Assembly (NCBI RefSeq): GCF_963665445.1
Contig: NZ_OY762276.1
Span: forward strand, 2,865,501-2,929,500
Source: an uncultured Desulfobulbus sp.
GTDB taxonomy: Bacteria; Desulfobacterota; Desulfobulbia; Desulfobulbales; Desulfobulbaceae
Direction: 5' to 3'
Length of the DNA: 64,000 nt
Shown: in pieces, positions 8,685 through 18,104 of the stretch
How positions within the stretch are numbered: position 1 is the stretch's first letter
Layout: each line of letters starts with the position of its first letter
The notes under the pieces: generated by a model
What the model was told of the DNA's origin: nothing
Databases searched by the model: none
Seen by the model: only the letters and a program-made list of their open reading frames with translations
Program-made: the position numbers and the translations under genes

Positions 8685-10649
8685 TTAAAAAAAGCGGCGG
8701 ACAATGTCCTCCACCGCATCGATGGAAAACGGTTTGGCCAGGGCGGCAATGAAGCGATAGTTGCCGTAATGCTGCATCTCCTCCGAAGCGGGATCACCGC
8801 TGACCGCGATCAATCTGGCCTCTCGATCCAGGGCCACTATTTCCCGGGCTGCCTCCAAACCGCCCATGCCGCCATGAACGCGAAGATCGAGCAGACAGAG
8901 GTCAAAGGGCTTGCCCACATCCAACTGCTGTTGATAGCATTTGACCGCTTCCTCACCCGTGGTGGCCACGGTGACCGTACAGCCGTAATGCTCAAACATC
9001 TTGCGATTGATCAGGCGCATCATCTCCTCGTCATCCATCACCAGAACCCGTCGGCCACGGCCGGGCGCGGTTTTGATCTCGTCGCTGACAGCCCCCTGCT
9101 CCTGCAGGGGAAAGTAGAGCAGCACCTTGCACCCCTTCCCTTCCGACGAGTCGATCCAGACTAGGCCGCCATGTTTCTTGACGATGGAATGGACAATGGT
9201 CAGGCCCAGGCCCATCCCTTTCTGCGCCCCTTTCTGTTTGGTGGAAAAATACGGATCAAAGACCTGATCGACAATGGTGGGCGCGATGCCCGGCCCGGAG
9301 TCGTGAAAGGCGATTCGGGCAAGTTTACCGGCCGGGATAGGTTGGCCGGTCTGGGCCGCCTCGTCGACACCCTCGACCTGATCGATGCGGACCACAACGC
9401 TCCCCTCATTGCCCATGGCGTCGATGGCATTGTTGACCAGGTTGGTAAAGACCTGACGGATGAGATTCGGATCCAGGGTGATCCCAAGATCCATACTGGA
9501 GCTCTCCAGTTGAAAGGTGATATCGGTGCTCTCCAGGGCATTGGTCAAAATTTCATCGATCAGCCCTGGCAGCTGCACCTGGGATTTCTGCGGCAGATAG
9601 TTATCGGAAAAGGTGGTGAACTGCCGGATCAACTGGGTGGTCAGGGTCAGCGCCTTGGCAGATTCGGCCAACAGCTGATTGACGTTCTCATCGCGGCTGA
9701 CATAGCGGGCCATCTCGAGATTGCCGCTGATGATGGTCAAGAGATTGTTGAAATCATGGGCAATGCCGCTGGCCATCATCGACATGGCGTCCAGTTTGCG
9801 GATACGCTGCAGTTCCTTTTCCAGCTGCCGCTGCCGCAGCTCCAGGGCCTTACGGCGACTGACATCCTGGAGGATGCCGATAACGAAAAAGACCTCGTCT
9901 TCCGGCACCGGCACCAGATTGCACACCAGCTGCCGCTCACCCATCTGCAGGGGTTCGTCATAGGTGAACACCAGGGGTTCGTACTCGCCTGAAGTTTGAA
10001 TCCGCGTCATCCAGGCTTCGATCCGTTGTCCGAACTCCTCCGGGAGCAGCTGGGGCAGGGAGGCCCCCAGCACCTGCGCCTCCGGTCGCTCAAAGATACC
10101 CAGGGCAGCCGTGTTGGCCATGACGATCCGCCCCTGGTGATTGAGCTCGACCACGCCTTCGGTCATGCGGGCCAGCACCACGTCACGGTGCTTTTTGCTC
10201 ACCAGCAGTTCGGCGGTAACTTCCCGGGGATACAACCCCTCGAGCCCCTCGATCGTATGGCTGGCACCGCGCTCGTTGTTGCGGTACCGCTCCAGGGCGG
10301 CCTTGATATGGACCTTCATGGTCGTGACCGTGCCCTTGGCAATACAGACGTCGGCGCCGATACGCAGGGTGGAGTCGTTGTCCTCCAGGGCGACACCGGA
10401 GAGCACCACCAGAAAAATATCCTTCAACTCCGGAGTATTGCGGATGATATAACCCAATTTTTCCCCGTCGATCTTGGGCATGATCAAATCGGTGAAGATG
10501 ATGTCCGGCCTCCGCCGGCGAATGCAGTCCAGCGCCTCAAGGCCGTCCTCGGCCGCATCGACCACACAGCCTTCCCCCTCAAGGACGTAACTGAGGACGC
10601 GGCGAATAACCGGGGAGTTGTCAACAACAAGTACGTGAATATCAGTCAT
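8685..10649 (-). CDS. Hybrid sensor kinase: REC-PAS-HisKA-HATPase-REC
   Basis: 654 residues, no membrane segment. Domains in order: receiver (about 4-125, phospho-acceptor in IIFTDLIMPKIDG), PAS (about 155-270), dimerisation/H-box (SGIAHDFNNLLTIISGN), HATPase (NLVNNAIDAM, then GPGIAP and GMGLGLTIV) and a second receiver (about 530-654, acceptor in LCLLDLRVHGG). A cytoplasmic kinase with receivers at both ends suggests it takes phosphate from another kinase and passes it on. ATG 10649 is chosen over an in-frame TTG at 10655 because GGAG lies at the better distance. It overlaps the preceding receiver gene by 8 bases. Confidence 0.9.
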   Translation of the reverse strand: MTDIHVLVVDNSPVIRRVLSYVLEGEGCVVDAAEDGLEALDCIRRRRPDIIFTDLIMPKIDGEKLGYIIRNTPELKDIFLVVLSGVALEDNDSTLRIGADVCIAKGTVTTMKVHIKAALERYRNNERGASHTIEGLEGLYPREVTAELLVSKKHRDVVLARMTEGVVELNHQGRIVMANTAALGIFERPEAQVLGASLPQLLPEEFGQRIEAWMTRIQTSGEYEPLVFTYDEPLQMGERQLVCNLVPVPEDEVFFVIGILQDVSRRKALELRQRQLEKELQRIRKLDAMSMMASGIAHDFNNLLTIISGNLEMARYVSRDENVNQLLAESAKALTLTTQLIRQFTTFSDNYLPQKSQVQLPGLIDEILTNALESTDITFQLESSSMDLGITLDPNLIRQVFTNLVNNAIDAMGNEGSVVVRIDQVEGVDEAAQTGQPIPAGKLARIAFHDSGPGIAPTIVDQVFDPYFSTKQKGAQKGMGLGLTIVHSIVKKHGGLVWIDSSEGKGCKVLLYFPLQEQGAVSDEIKTAPGRGRRVLVMDDEEMMRLINRKMFEHYGCTVTVATTGEEAVKCYQQQLDVGKPFDLCLLDLRVHGGMGGLEAAREIVALDREARLIAVSGDPASEEMQHYGNYRFIAALAKPFSIDAVEDIVRRFF

Positions 10650-11010
10650 CGCCAAGCAACTCCTTCACCGCGCCGGCCAACTCACGGACGTCAAAAGGTT
10701 TACTAAAGACCCGGTCAGCCCCCAGTTCCTGGGCTGCGGGCAGATAGGCCTCCGGGCCGATACGACCGCCGCCGGAGATGGCGATGATCCGCGTTCCTGG
10801 AAATTCCTTGCGCAGCAGGCCGATGGTTTCCAACCCCTCCTGTTCGGGCATGATCAGATCGGTGATCACCAGGTCAGCGGGCTGTTTCCGCTGTTTCTGC
10901 ATGCCTTCGCGCCCATCCTCGGCTTCCATCACCTCGTAACCGGCCCATTCCATCACCTGTCGCAGTAGAACCCGCATCTGATCGTCATCGTCAATGACGA
11001 GAATTCTCAT
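10642..11010 (-). CDS. Stand-alone receiver-domain response regulator
   Basis: 122 residues consisting of one receiver domain (CheY type). The acidic pair is in ILVIDDDDQM, the phospho-acceptor Asp is in LVITDLIMPEQEG and the conserved Lys is in RVFSKPFDV. There is no output domain, so it probably shuttles phosphate or binds a protein partner. It overlaps the genes on both sides (the upstream kinase by 4 bases, the downstream hybrid kinase by 8), which makes a three-gene phosphorelay cassette likely. Confidence 0.9.
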   Translation of the reverse strand: MRILVIDDDDQMRVLLRQVMEWAGYEVMEAEDGREGMQKQRKQPADLVITDLIMPEQEGLETIGLLRKEFPGTRIIAISGGGRIGPEAYLPAAQELGADRVFSKPFDVRELAGAVKELLGDD

Positions 11011-12722
11011 AGGTTTCCTCCATTGCGGTTGGGCAAAATTTCCCGAATGGCAATGGCCAAAAGCCGCATATCGACCGGCTTGGCCAGAAAACGACGGACA
11101 CCCGCATCAAGCGCCTCCTCCAGGGTCACGGCCTCGCTGTATCCGGAGCAGAGGATGATCGGAATATTGGGAAAGTTGGTCATAATCTCCGTGGCCAGCT
11201 GCAGGCCGGTCATGCGCGGCATGGTGTGATCGGTGATCACCAGATCGATCTGTTCCTGTCCGCTGTTGAAATAGCTGAGCGCCTGTTCCGGGCTGGTTGC
11301 CGGCAGGACACGGTACCCCAGGTAGGAGAGCATCCGTGTCCGCATGGTAACAATATCCTCCTCATCGTCAACAAACAAGATGGTTTCCGTGCCCCTGGGC
11401 ATGGCGGTGGCCGCATCGACGTCCTCCTCGGCCTCATCATGGATGCGCGGGAAAAAGACGGTGAAGGCGGAGCCCTTGCCCACCTCCGAAGAGACGTCGA
11501 TCACCCCGTCATGGGAGACGATGATCCCATGGAGTACGGCCAGGCCCATACCCGAGCCTTCTCCCACCTCCCTGGTGGTGAAAAAGGGATCGAAGATGCG
11601 CTCAAGCATTTCCGCAGGCATGCCCCGGCCATTGTCCTTGACGGTCAGGACCACATACTTGCCCGGCGCGAGATTGTGATAGCGCAGTTGCTCCGCCTTG
11701 CCGGTCTCGCTTTCCCTGAGAGAAATCTCGATCACGCCGGTTTGCTGTTTCAGGGCCTGCGCCGCGTTGGTGCAAAGATGCATCACCACCTGCTGGATCT
11801 GCCCGGGGTCGGCGTAAATCATGCCGACGTTCTCGGCCACGGAAACACGCATCTCGATGGTGGCCGGCAATGATGCCCTGAGCAGGCGGCAGGACTCCTT
11901 CACCACCGGTGCGATGAGCAGGTTGCGCCGCTGGTTGGTTGACTGGCGACTGAAGGCAAGGATCTGGGTGACCAGTTCCTTGGCACGGGTGCCGGCTCGA
12001 CGGATCGCCTGGATATGTTCGCCGATCTCCTCTGAACTGATTGCAGGACCGACAGGCTCCTTGGCCGAACGATCCTGCTTCGGGCTGGGCAGGCGATAGA
12101 GCAGCAGATCGGCGTTGCCGAGAATAGCCCCGAGGATATTGTTGAAGTCATGGGCGATGCCTCCGGCCAGGGTGGCAATGGACTCCAGCTTGTGGGCATG
12201 GACCAAACGCTTTTCCAGATTGCGCTGCACACTGATGTCCTTGGCGAAATAGACAAAACCAACGATCTCTTCACGGGCAAAAAGCGGCGAACAACTCACC
12301 GAAAAGGTGCGGCCGAGATAGCGGAAGTTCTGTTCGCGCTGTTGGGATTTTCGCTCCATCCGCACGCTCGGCACCGGACAAAAGGGGCATGTTTCCTCGG
12401 AACCGGCAAACAACTGATGACATTTTTTCCCCTCGATCGGGCTGCCGTTGACCGACAACAGCTGCTGGGCGGCCTGGTTGGCCCTGACCACATGGAGGTC
12501 CGCATCAAGAATCAGGACCGGATCGATGATGGCATCATAGGTATACTGCCACTGCTCGAGGGCATGCTGCAGCTCGGCTTCCACCAGAGGGCTGTCCGCA
12601 CGGCCCTCAGCCTCAGAAGAATCATGGCCAAAGGCACCGAGCTTAGGTCGCAGGTGAATGACGTAGAACAGGACGGTAAAAAGCGCATAAATGGCCAGAA
12701 GCAGGCAGGCGAGAGTCAGCAC
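11007..12722 (-). CDS. Membrane-anchored hybrid sensor kinase: PAS-HisKA-HATPase-REC
   Basis: 571 residues. One N-terminal membrane helix (about 2-22), then a PAS domain (about 55-165) that holds a cysteine cluster KCHQLFAGSEETCPFC, the H-box AGGIAHDFNNILGAILGN, a HATPase domain (GRGMP, GSGMGLAVLHG) and a C-terminal receiver with acceptor Asp in LVITDHTMPRMTG. The cysteines may bind a metal or sense redox state; that is inference. The start is GTG 12722, 7 bases after the CofD-like gene stop. The phospho-acceptor receivers of the two following genes are plausible partners. Confidence 0.88.
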   Translation of the reverse strand: MLTLACLLLAIYALFTVLFYVIHLRPKLGAFGHDSSEAEGRADSPLVEAELQHALEQWQYTYDAIIDPVLILDADLHVVRANQAAQQLLSVNGSPIEGKKCHQLFAGSEETCPFCPVPSVRMERKSQQREQNFRYLGRTFSVSCSPLFAREEIVGFVYFAKDISVQRNLEKRLVHAHKLESIATLAGGIAHDFNNILGAILGNADLLLYRLPSPKQDRSAKEPVGPAISSEEIGEHIQAIRRAGTRAKELVTQILAFSRQSTNQRRNLLIAPVVKESCRLLRASLPATIEMRVSVAENVGMIYADPGQIQQVVMHLCTNAAQALKQQTGVIEISLRESETGKAEQLRYHNLAPGKYVVLTVKDNGRGMPAEMLERIFDPFFTTREVGEGSGMGLAVLHGIIVSHDGVIDVSSEVGKGSAFTVFFPRIHDEAEEDVDAATAMPRGTETILFVDDEEDIVTMRTRMLSYLGYRVLPATSPEQALSYFNSGQEQIDLVITDHTMPRMTGLQLATEIMTNFPNIPIILCSGYSEAVTLEEALDAGVRRFLAKPVDMRLLAIAIREILPNRNGGNL

Positions 12723-12729
12723 AGGATGA

Positions 12730-15078
12730 TCACTTTATCTTTCCGGAAAGTTCGGGAGAGTGTTGTCTGAAAATACGTTCACGGAAAAAGTCGATCGTTT
12801 TCCGGCGTCGATCAACTATCCGTATCTGTTCAGGAATTAAATCAGAGATGGTATTTCTCATGATGGACATTTTATATTCTATGTTGGCTGCAAACCTGTT
12901 GTCCAGATACCAGGCGTAAAAAAGTCCAAAAAACAGTCCGGGCGGGGTGAATCCTTCCCTGGGATTGATGACCCGGGTGTAGAGCCGCTCCTGCTCGGGT
13001 TGCCGGTGCATGCGCGAGAGCTGAAGATAGATGTCCAAGTCCCCCGGCGACAGATAACTCAGCAGCTGCTCCTGTTCACGGATTCGGAGCTTATAGACCC
13101 TGCCGACTACGGCCTGATCGCAGTACACCTCTTCGATCTGCTTGTTGAGCGCATAGTTGCCCAAAAGCGACTGACCAAGGGCCACGAGGAAGACCATTTC
13201 AAAACGGTGAAAACTCTCAGCCTGATCCTGACGAATCTTTATCCGCTGATCATGGGGATCGTAGAAGGAGTAGATGTTATCCCACTCCTGGCAGCGCTTC
13301 CAGGCCTCCGGTTCCACCAGGGTGATCCCGCGGACGAACTGGAGATGCTCCAGAGAGATGTCGGGATGCAGCCAGAGAATCTCCAGGACCCGGTCCAGAA
13401 GCCACCTGCGCTCGATCTCGTTCATCCTAACTATCAGCAGGGAGCCGGCCTGCAGCTGTTCTGTGCTGCAGTACCCGAGCTGCGAACGGATCTTTGCATA
13501 GCGATGGCAGGGGGGAATCCGCGTCGGCAAGGTTGTCCGTGCGATGAAATCAGCCCTGGGTAGAGACTCCCTGCAGGAGGGGGTCTGCAGCCAACCGGCA
13601 TGGTGCAGGGCCCACAGAGCCTTGACCGTACGTGCCAGGGCATCGGGGTCGTGCTGAATGGCGCCCCGGTGACGCAACTGATCCTCGGCAAAAACCCGGG
13701 CCTCGACCGAGGCGAAGCCAAGCGCCCGGATCCGGTTTCGATCGATGTAGATGGGTTCTTTTTCCTCCAGGGCATAGCGCTGCAGGATCGAACCGGGGAT
13801 ATCGGTCAGGTCCAGGGTAATGACATGGGAAAAGAGCGCATCCACCCCGCCGGGAATATTGCGATGATAGGCGCGAATAAGGTCGGAGACGTAAAACTTG
13901 CGATCCGGGGCGTCGCGGGCGACGTCGGTTTCCCCCTTCTGCACCCAGATATTGGCGACCAGCACCTTGAGCGCGTTGGTGTTTTGACGAATGGTCTCTG
14001 CCAGCCCCGGCACCTGCAGGATCGGGATGATGGAGGTATAGAGACTACCCGGGGCAAAGAGGATGATATCGGCCTGCTGTACCAGTTGCACCACTTCCGG
14101 CTGGAGAAAGGGCGTCCGGTTGAACTGGACCACGACCCGATCCACCGCATATCCGCGCCGGGCTTTGCTCGATTTGTCTTCGCTGGTGATCAGCACCCCG
14201 TTGCTGTAGAGCATCTGCAGTTGAGCCAGGGTGGTGGTCGAGGGCAACACCGAATTCTGCGGCACGCCAAGGGCGAGGGAGAGTTCGCCAAGGCCGCGAA
14301 TGGTGGCGGTTCGCACCACCTGGTGCGAGGCAAGCAGGTCCTCCGCACTCAAGCCGGGATCAAGCTGCCTGTAGATTGCGGCCGCGATCAGCAGATTTCC
14401 CAGGCATTGCGGCCGGTTCAGGGTGGGCTGGAGGCGAACATCGGCGAAGATCCGTTCGATCAGCGCCGAGAGCTGCGTGCCCAGCTCCGCGGGCAGATCG
14501 GCCGCTTTGCCCCCGGTGTCCCGCAGCAACTGCATGGCTGACTCGGGACGGGAAATGAAACGGTAATTAAAAATCGCATGCACAGCCGCCGCGCACCGCC
14601 TGGCACCAACGCGATCGAGCCCATAGCTGCGCCGCAGGTTTTCCTGGCGGATCGAGGACACCAGCACGTGACGCAGGTCTCCCAGGGCAACCAGGGGCAG
14701 ATCCTTTTGCAGCTCGCCGGTGGAGCCGCCGTCATCGGTGACGCAGACCACGGAGGCCAGCTGGGGAAAGAGTTCCTTGAGACCGGTAAAGGGTCTGCGC
14801 GCCCAATCAAGCCGTCTGGAATCACCGCCGACGATATTCGACAGTCCGGTCCCTCCCCCAAAAACCACCACCCGCGTACCACGGGTATCGAGCTCGTCGA
14901 CCTGGCGTTTGAGCTTGGAGAACAGTGCCGTAATCGCCGGCGAAAAGTCTGCGGTGCTCTCCAGGACAATGGAGGTCACCTTCTCCGCCAGGCTTGATTC
15001 CGGCAAGACATCGAGCACGGAAAATCCCTGGGAGGTGAGAAACTGCAGTTGCGACTTCAGCTGTTGCGCTCCGGCCAT
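12730..15078 (-). CDS. CofD/YvcK-like protein with long unknown C-terminal region
   Basis: 782 residues. About residues 65-430 match the CofD/YvcK fold: VVVFGGGTGLSNIVGG, VTDDGGSTGEL, GDLRHVL, CLGNLLIAAA, FAPGSLYTSIIPI and NIWVQKGET. CofD makes F420 precursor and YvcK binds UDP-sugars to control cell-wall synthesis; which activity applies here cannot be read from sequence. Residues 430-782 form a second half that I do not recognise, much longer than YvcK (about 320 residues). It is 34 bases downstream of kdsB and directly precedes the kinase cluster, so a link to envelope sugar metabolism or signalling is plausible but unproven. Confidence 0.78.
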   Translation of the reverse strand: MAGAQQLKSQLQFLTSQGFSVLDVLPESSLAEKVTSIVLESTADFSPAITALFSKLKRQVDELDTRGTRVVVFGGGTGLSNIVGGDSRRLDWARRPFTGLKELFPQLASVVCVTDDGGSTGELQKDLPLVALGDLRHVLVSSIRQENLRRSYGLDRVGARRCAAAVHAIFNYRFISRPESAMQLLRDTGGKAADLPAELGTQLSALIERIFADVRLQPTLNRPQCLGNLLIAAAIYRQLDPGLSAEDLLASHQVVRTATIRGLGELSLALGVPQNSVLPSTTTLAQLQMLYSNGVLITSEDKSSKARRGYAVDRVVVQFNRTPFLQPEVVQLVQQADIILFAPGSLYTSIIPILQVPGLAETIRQNTNALKVLVANIWVQKGETDVARDAPDRKFYVSDLIRAYHRNIPGGVDALFSHVITLDLTDIPGSILQRYALEEKEPIYIDRNRIRALGFASVEARVFAEDQLRHRGAIQHDPDALARTVKALWALHHAGWLQTPSCRESLPRADFIARTTLPTRIPPCHRYAKIRSQLGYCSTEQLQAGSLLIVRMNEIERRWLLDRVLEILWLHPDISLEHLQFVRGITLVEPEAWKRCQEWDNIYSFYDPHDQRIKIRQDQAESFHRFEMVFLVALGQSLLGNYALNKQIEEVYCDQAVVGRVYKLRIREQEQLLSYLSPGDLDIYLQLSRMHRQPEQERLYTRVINPREGFTPPGLFFGLFYAWYLDNRFAANIEYKMSIMRNTISDLIPEQIRIVDRRRKTIDFFRERIFRQHSPELSGKIK

Positions 15079-15112
15079 AAATGCGATGTCCCCAAGAAAC
15101 GAACCGCCCGCT

Positions 15113-15874
15113 TCAGTGGCCCGAGTTCAGCAGTTCTTCGACCCGCAGCAGGTCTTTGGGGGTATCGACCTCTGCCGAGTCATGATCGGTCAGGACCACG
15201 CGGATGGTATAGCCGAATTCCAGGGCGCGCAGCTGCTCAAGTTTCTCAAACCGCTCCCATTGTCCTTCGGGCAGGCCGACAAAGGTCATCAAAAACCCTT
15301 TGCGGTAGGCGTAGAATCCCAGGTGTTTGTAATAGGTCGGAGCCTCGCTCTCCTCGGGATCGCGCTGAAAGGGAATCGGTGCGCGGGAGAAATACAGGGC
15401 ATTGCCGTGGCAGTCGAACACGGTCTTGACATGGTTGGGGTCGGGAATCTCCTCCGGCCGCACAATCCGGTAGATGAGGGTCGACATGGGCAGGGAGGGA
15501 TCGTCGATCAAAGGACGTGCCACCTGCTCGACGATCTCGCCGGGAAACATGGGCTGATCCCCCTGAATGTTGACGATCACATCCTGATCGGAAATCTTCA
15601 GCAAGCCGGCGGCTTCGGCCAGGCGGTCGGTGCCGGTGGCATGGTCGCGACGGGTCATGACCCAGGATCCGCCAAACCCTTCGACGACCTTGGCAATGCG
15701 TTCATCATCGGTGGCAACGACCACCTGGGAAAGCAGATCAACCCGCTGGGCACGCTCAACCACGTGCTGAATCATGGGTTTACCCTGGATCAGGGCCAAG
15801 GGTTTACCCTCAAAGCGATTGGAGTGATATCGGGCGGGAATAATGGCGATAACGTTGGGTGTCGAGGTACTCAT
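15113..15874 (-). CDS. kdsB: 3-deoxy-manno-octulosonate cytidylyltransferase
   Basis: 253 residues, normal length for KdsB, which activates Kdo with CTP for lipopolysaccharide core synthesis. Family motifs: VIAIIPARYHSNRFEGKPLA near the N-terminus, MIQHVVERA, VATDDERI and VNIQGDQP. ATG 15874 is chosen because the protein then begins right before the nucleotide-binding strand and AGGA lies about 7 bases upstream. It heads the long minus-strand run ending at 4065. A KdnA-like aminotransferase gene lies 1 kb away, and KdsB enzymes from such neighbourhoods can prefer 8-amino-Kdo. Confidence 0.95.
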   Translation of the reverse strand: MSTSTPNVIAIIPARYHSNRFEGKPLALIQGKPMIQHVVERAQRVDLLSQVVVATDDERIAKVVEGFGGSWVMTRRDHATGTDRLAEAAGLLKISDQDVIVNIQGDQPMFPGEIVEQVARPLIDDPSLPMSTLIYRIVRPEEIPDPNHVKTVFDCHGNALYFSRAPIPFQRDPEESEAPTYYKHLGFYAYRKGFLMTFVGLPEGQWERFEKLEQLRALEFGYTIRVVLTDHDSAEVDTPKDLLRVEELLNSGH

Positions 15875-16000
15875 CAATAATCCTGGGGGCAATGCCCGCT
15901 TAAGGGCAACAATGGTTTGCACGGCTGATATTGCCCATGATACAGTGCGACCATTCAAAAGGCAATCAGCAAAAAATCCATCAGGTTACAACAAAGATTC

Positions 16001-16807
16001 ATGCTCTCCCCTCTTCCCCTGCCAGCCCTGTGGGCAGCACCGGACATACCGCCGGCCCAGGCCGAGGCGTTGGCCCAACAACTCGGGCTGGTCCTTGTGC
16101 AGACTCTGCCTGCAAGCGGGCCGATCCTCTGTCTTGTTGAGCAACGGCTGGAATTTCGCATCCTAGGACACCCCGAGTTGACAGGCGGGCTCTGGGTGGA
16201 GTTCGACTCCACCACCGCCAGACGTCGCTGCGGCCACACCGGCAGCGAACTGCTCATTCAGGCTGCAAAAGTGCGCAGGGAAGCCCATCCCCTGTTGATC
16301 GACGCCACCGCCGGACTGGGAAGGGACGCATTTCTCTTGGCAAGCCACGGCTTTCGGGTGGAGATGATCGAGATCAATCCCGTTGTCGCCGCCCTGCTTG
16401 CCGACGGGCTGGCCCGGGCTGGCCGCCTGCCGCATCTCCTGCCGGTGACCGAGTGCCTAAGGCTTGTTTCAGGCAACAGCCTCGACATCCTGGCACACCC
16501 ATCTCCTCTTCCGGATGTGATCTACCTCGACCCGATGTTTCCCCAACGCAGCAAGAGCGCCAAGGTCAAGCAGAACCTGCGCCTGCTGCAGTTGCTGGAT
16601 GATCACAGGGTTGCCCCTGAAGCCCTGCTCGAGACGGCCCTGGCGGTGGGCGCGAAAAAGGTGGTGGTCAAACGGCCGCTCAAGGGAGAACACCTCGCCG
16701 GCAGGGTGCCCTCCTACGCCCTCAAGGGCAAGGCGATCCGCTTTGATGTCTATGTCGGCCCCGGAAAACAGCAATCCCCTGAACACCCCGGAGAACTCCC
16801 GGGCTGA
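16001..16807 (+). CDS. rsmJ: 16S rRNA (guanine-1516-N2)-methyltransferase
   Basis: 268 residues, close to the E. coli RsmJ length of about 250. The SAM-binding motif is IDATAGLGRDAFLLA, followed by an acidic loop (VEMIEINPVV) and the catalytic motif YLDPMFPQRSKSAKVKQ, which is diagnostic for RsmJ. The enzyme methylates G1516 of 16S rRNA. The N-terminal 90 residues contain FDSTTARRR, also typical. It is transcribed away from kdsB and towards the aminotransferase gene; the spacing gives it its own promoter in the 126-base gap at 15875-16000. Confidence 0.93.
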   Translation: MLSPLPLPALWAAPDIPPAQAEALAQQLGLVLVQTLPASGPILCLVEQRLEFRILGHPELTGGLWVEFDSTTARRRCGHTGSELLIQAAKVRREAHPLLIDATAGLGRDAFLLASHGFRVEMIEINPVVAALLADGLARAGRLPHLLPVTECLRLVSGNSLDILAHPSPLPDVIYLDPMFPQRSKSAKVKQNLRLLQLLDDHRVAPEALLETALAVGAKKVVVKRPLKGEHLAGRVPSYALKGKAIRFDVYVGPGKQQSPEHPGELPG

Positions 16808-16846
16808 ACAGGGGATCAAACAACGTAGCGTTGAGCAGGTATTGTC

Positions 16847-18040
16847 TCAGACAGCTTTTTTCAACGCGGCGGCGATCTTGGTTTTCTGCTCCTCAGCCAG
16901 GAGAATCGGCACCTGATAGGTCAGGGTCCGCTCAAGGAGGGCTGCGGAGTTGGGCAGGGCCTGGGGATCGTAGATCACCCGCCGCTTGCCGTGGGCATTG
17001 AACGGCCAGCCGTTGGCACAGGGGGTTTTCCCCTCGAGCAGATGCTCCCAGTTGGGGTAGTAGTGCCAGCCGTTCTCGCTCCAGCTGATTGCCCCGACAC
17101 CGGCCTCGCGCAGGACCGCATTCACCGCCTTGGCACGCTCCCGGTCCGGCAGGAGAAAGGAGAAGAAGGTGGCGGAATCGCCCTCGGCATCGAGGATCTC
17201 GCGGAAAACCACGCCAGGAAGTACGCTGGCCGCCTCCTGGAAAAACTGTTTGTTTTTCTGCTGGGCCGCAACCATGCCGTCGAGTTTGGCCAGCTGCGCC
17301 AGACCTATGGCACCCTGAATCTCCATCATCCGAAAGTTGAAGCCGATAAAGGGCCGACCTTCGCCGCCGCGGCCGCCTGGATTCGGTACATGGTCATGGC
17401 CATGATCCTGATATTCCGACATCCGCTGCCACAGGGCGGGATCGCTGGTGATGCACATGCCGCCCTCACCGGTGGTCATGGTCTTGACCGAATCAAAGGA
17501 GAAGGTTCCGACCGCGCCGAAAGTCCCCAGATGCTTGCCGCCCAACCGACAACCGGCGGCCTGGGCCGTGTCCTCGAGGACCGGAATGTTGTGGCGATCG
17601 GCAATGGCCTTGATCTCCTTTATCCGCGCCGGGGCACCCATCATGTGCACCGGAATGATGGCCTTGGTCTTGGCGGTGATCTTTTTCTCCAGATCGGAGG
17701 GATCCATGTTCAGGGTCGTATCGACCTCGGTAAACACCGGAATCGCGCCGCAATCAAGAATGGCCTCCCAGGTGGCGACAAAGGTAAATCCCTGGGTGAT
17801 GACCTCGTCCCCGGCGCCGATGCCAAGGGCGGTCAAGCCCACCTTGAGGGCTGCGGAGCCCGAGGTCACCGCCTGGGCGTGCGTTGCGCCGGTATAGGCG
17901 GCAAAGGCCCGTTCAAACTCGAGGACCTTCCATACGTTGTTGCGCTGGGCGGCAAACTCGTAGCGGAACAGCACACCGCTGTCGAGCACTTCCATGACCT
18001 GCGCCTTTTCCTCTGCACCAAATATTTCAAAACCAGGCAC
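16847..18040 (-). CDS. DegT/DnrJ/EryC1/StrS aminotransferase, KdnA-like (8-amino-Kdo synthesis)
   Basis: 397 residues. The PLP lysine is in FSFDSVKTMTTGEGG. The start MPGFEIFGAEEK, the segment YQDHGHDHVPNPGG and FNFRMMEIQGAIGLAQLAKL resemble KdnA, the Shewanella transaminase that makes 8-amino-3,8-dideoxy-manno-octulosonate. The family call is firm; the KdnA call rests on remembered similarity. No KdnB-type alcohol dehydrogenase, the partner that oxidises Kdo, is in the window. The GTG start at 18040 has AGGAGAGGTG upstream. It lies 64 bases downstream of panC and converges on rsmJ. Confidence 0.8.
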   Translation of the reverse strand: MPGFEIFGAEEKAQVMEVLDSGVLFRYEFAAQRNNVWKVLEFERAFAAYTGATHAQAVTSGSAALKVGLTALGIGAGDEVITQGFTFVATWEAILDCGAIPVFTEVDTTLNMDPSDLEKKITAKTKAIIPVHMMGAPARIKEIKAIADRHNIPVLEDTAQAAGCRLGGKHLGTFGAVGTFSFDSVKTMTTGEGGMCITSDPALWQRMSEYQDHGHDHVPNPGGRGGEGRPFIGFNFRMMEIQGAIGLAQLAKLDGMVAAQQKNKQFFQEAASVLPGVVFREILDAEGDSATFFSFLLPDRERAKAVNAVLREAGVGAISWSENGWHYYPNWEHLLEGKTPCANGWPFNAHGKRRVIYDPQALPNSAALLERTLTYQVPILLAEEQKTKIAAALKKAV

Positions 18041-18104
18041 GAATGCACCTCTCCTTGTTCACCGAAGCCGGCACCGGGCCGTCTCCGCGGTTGTTAATGA
18101 AATC

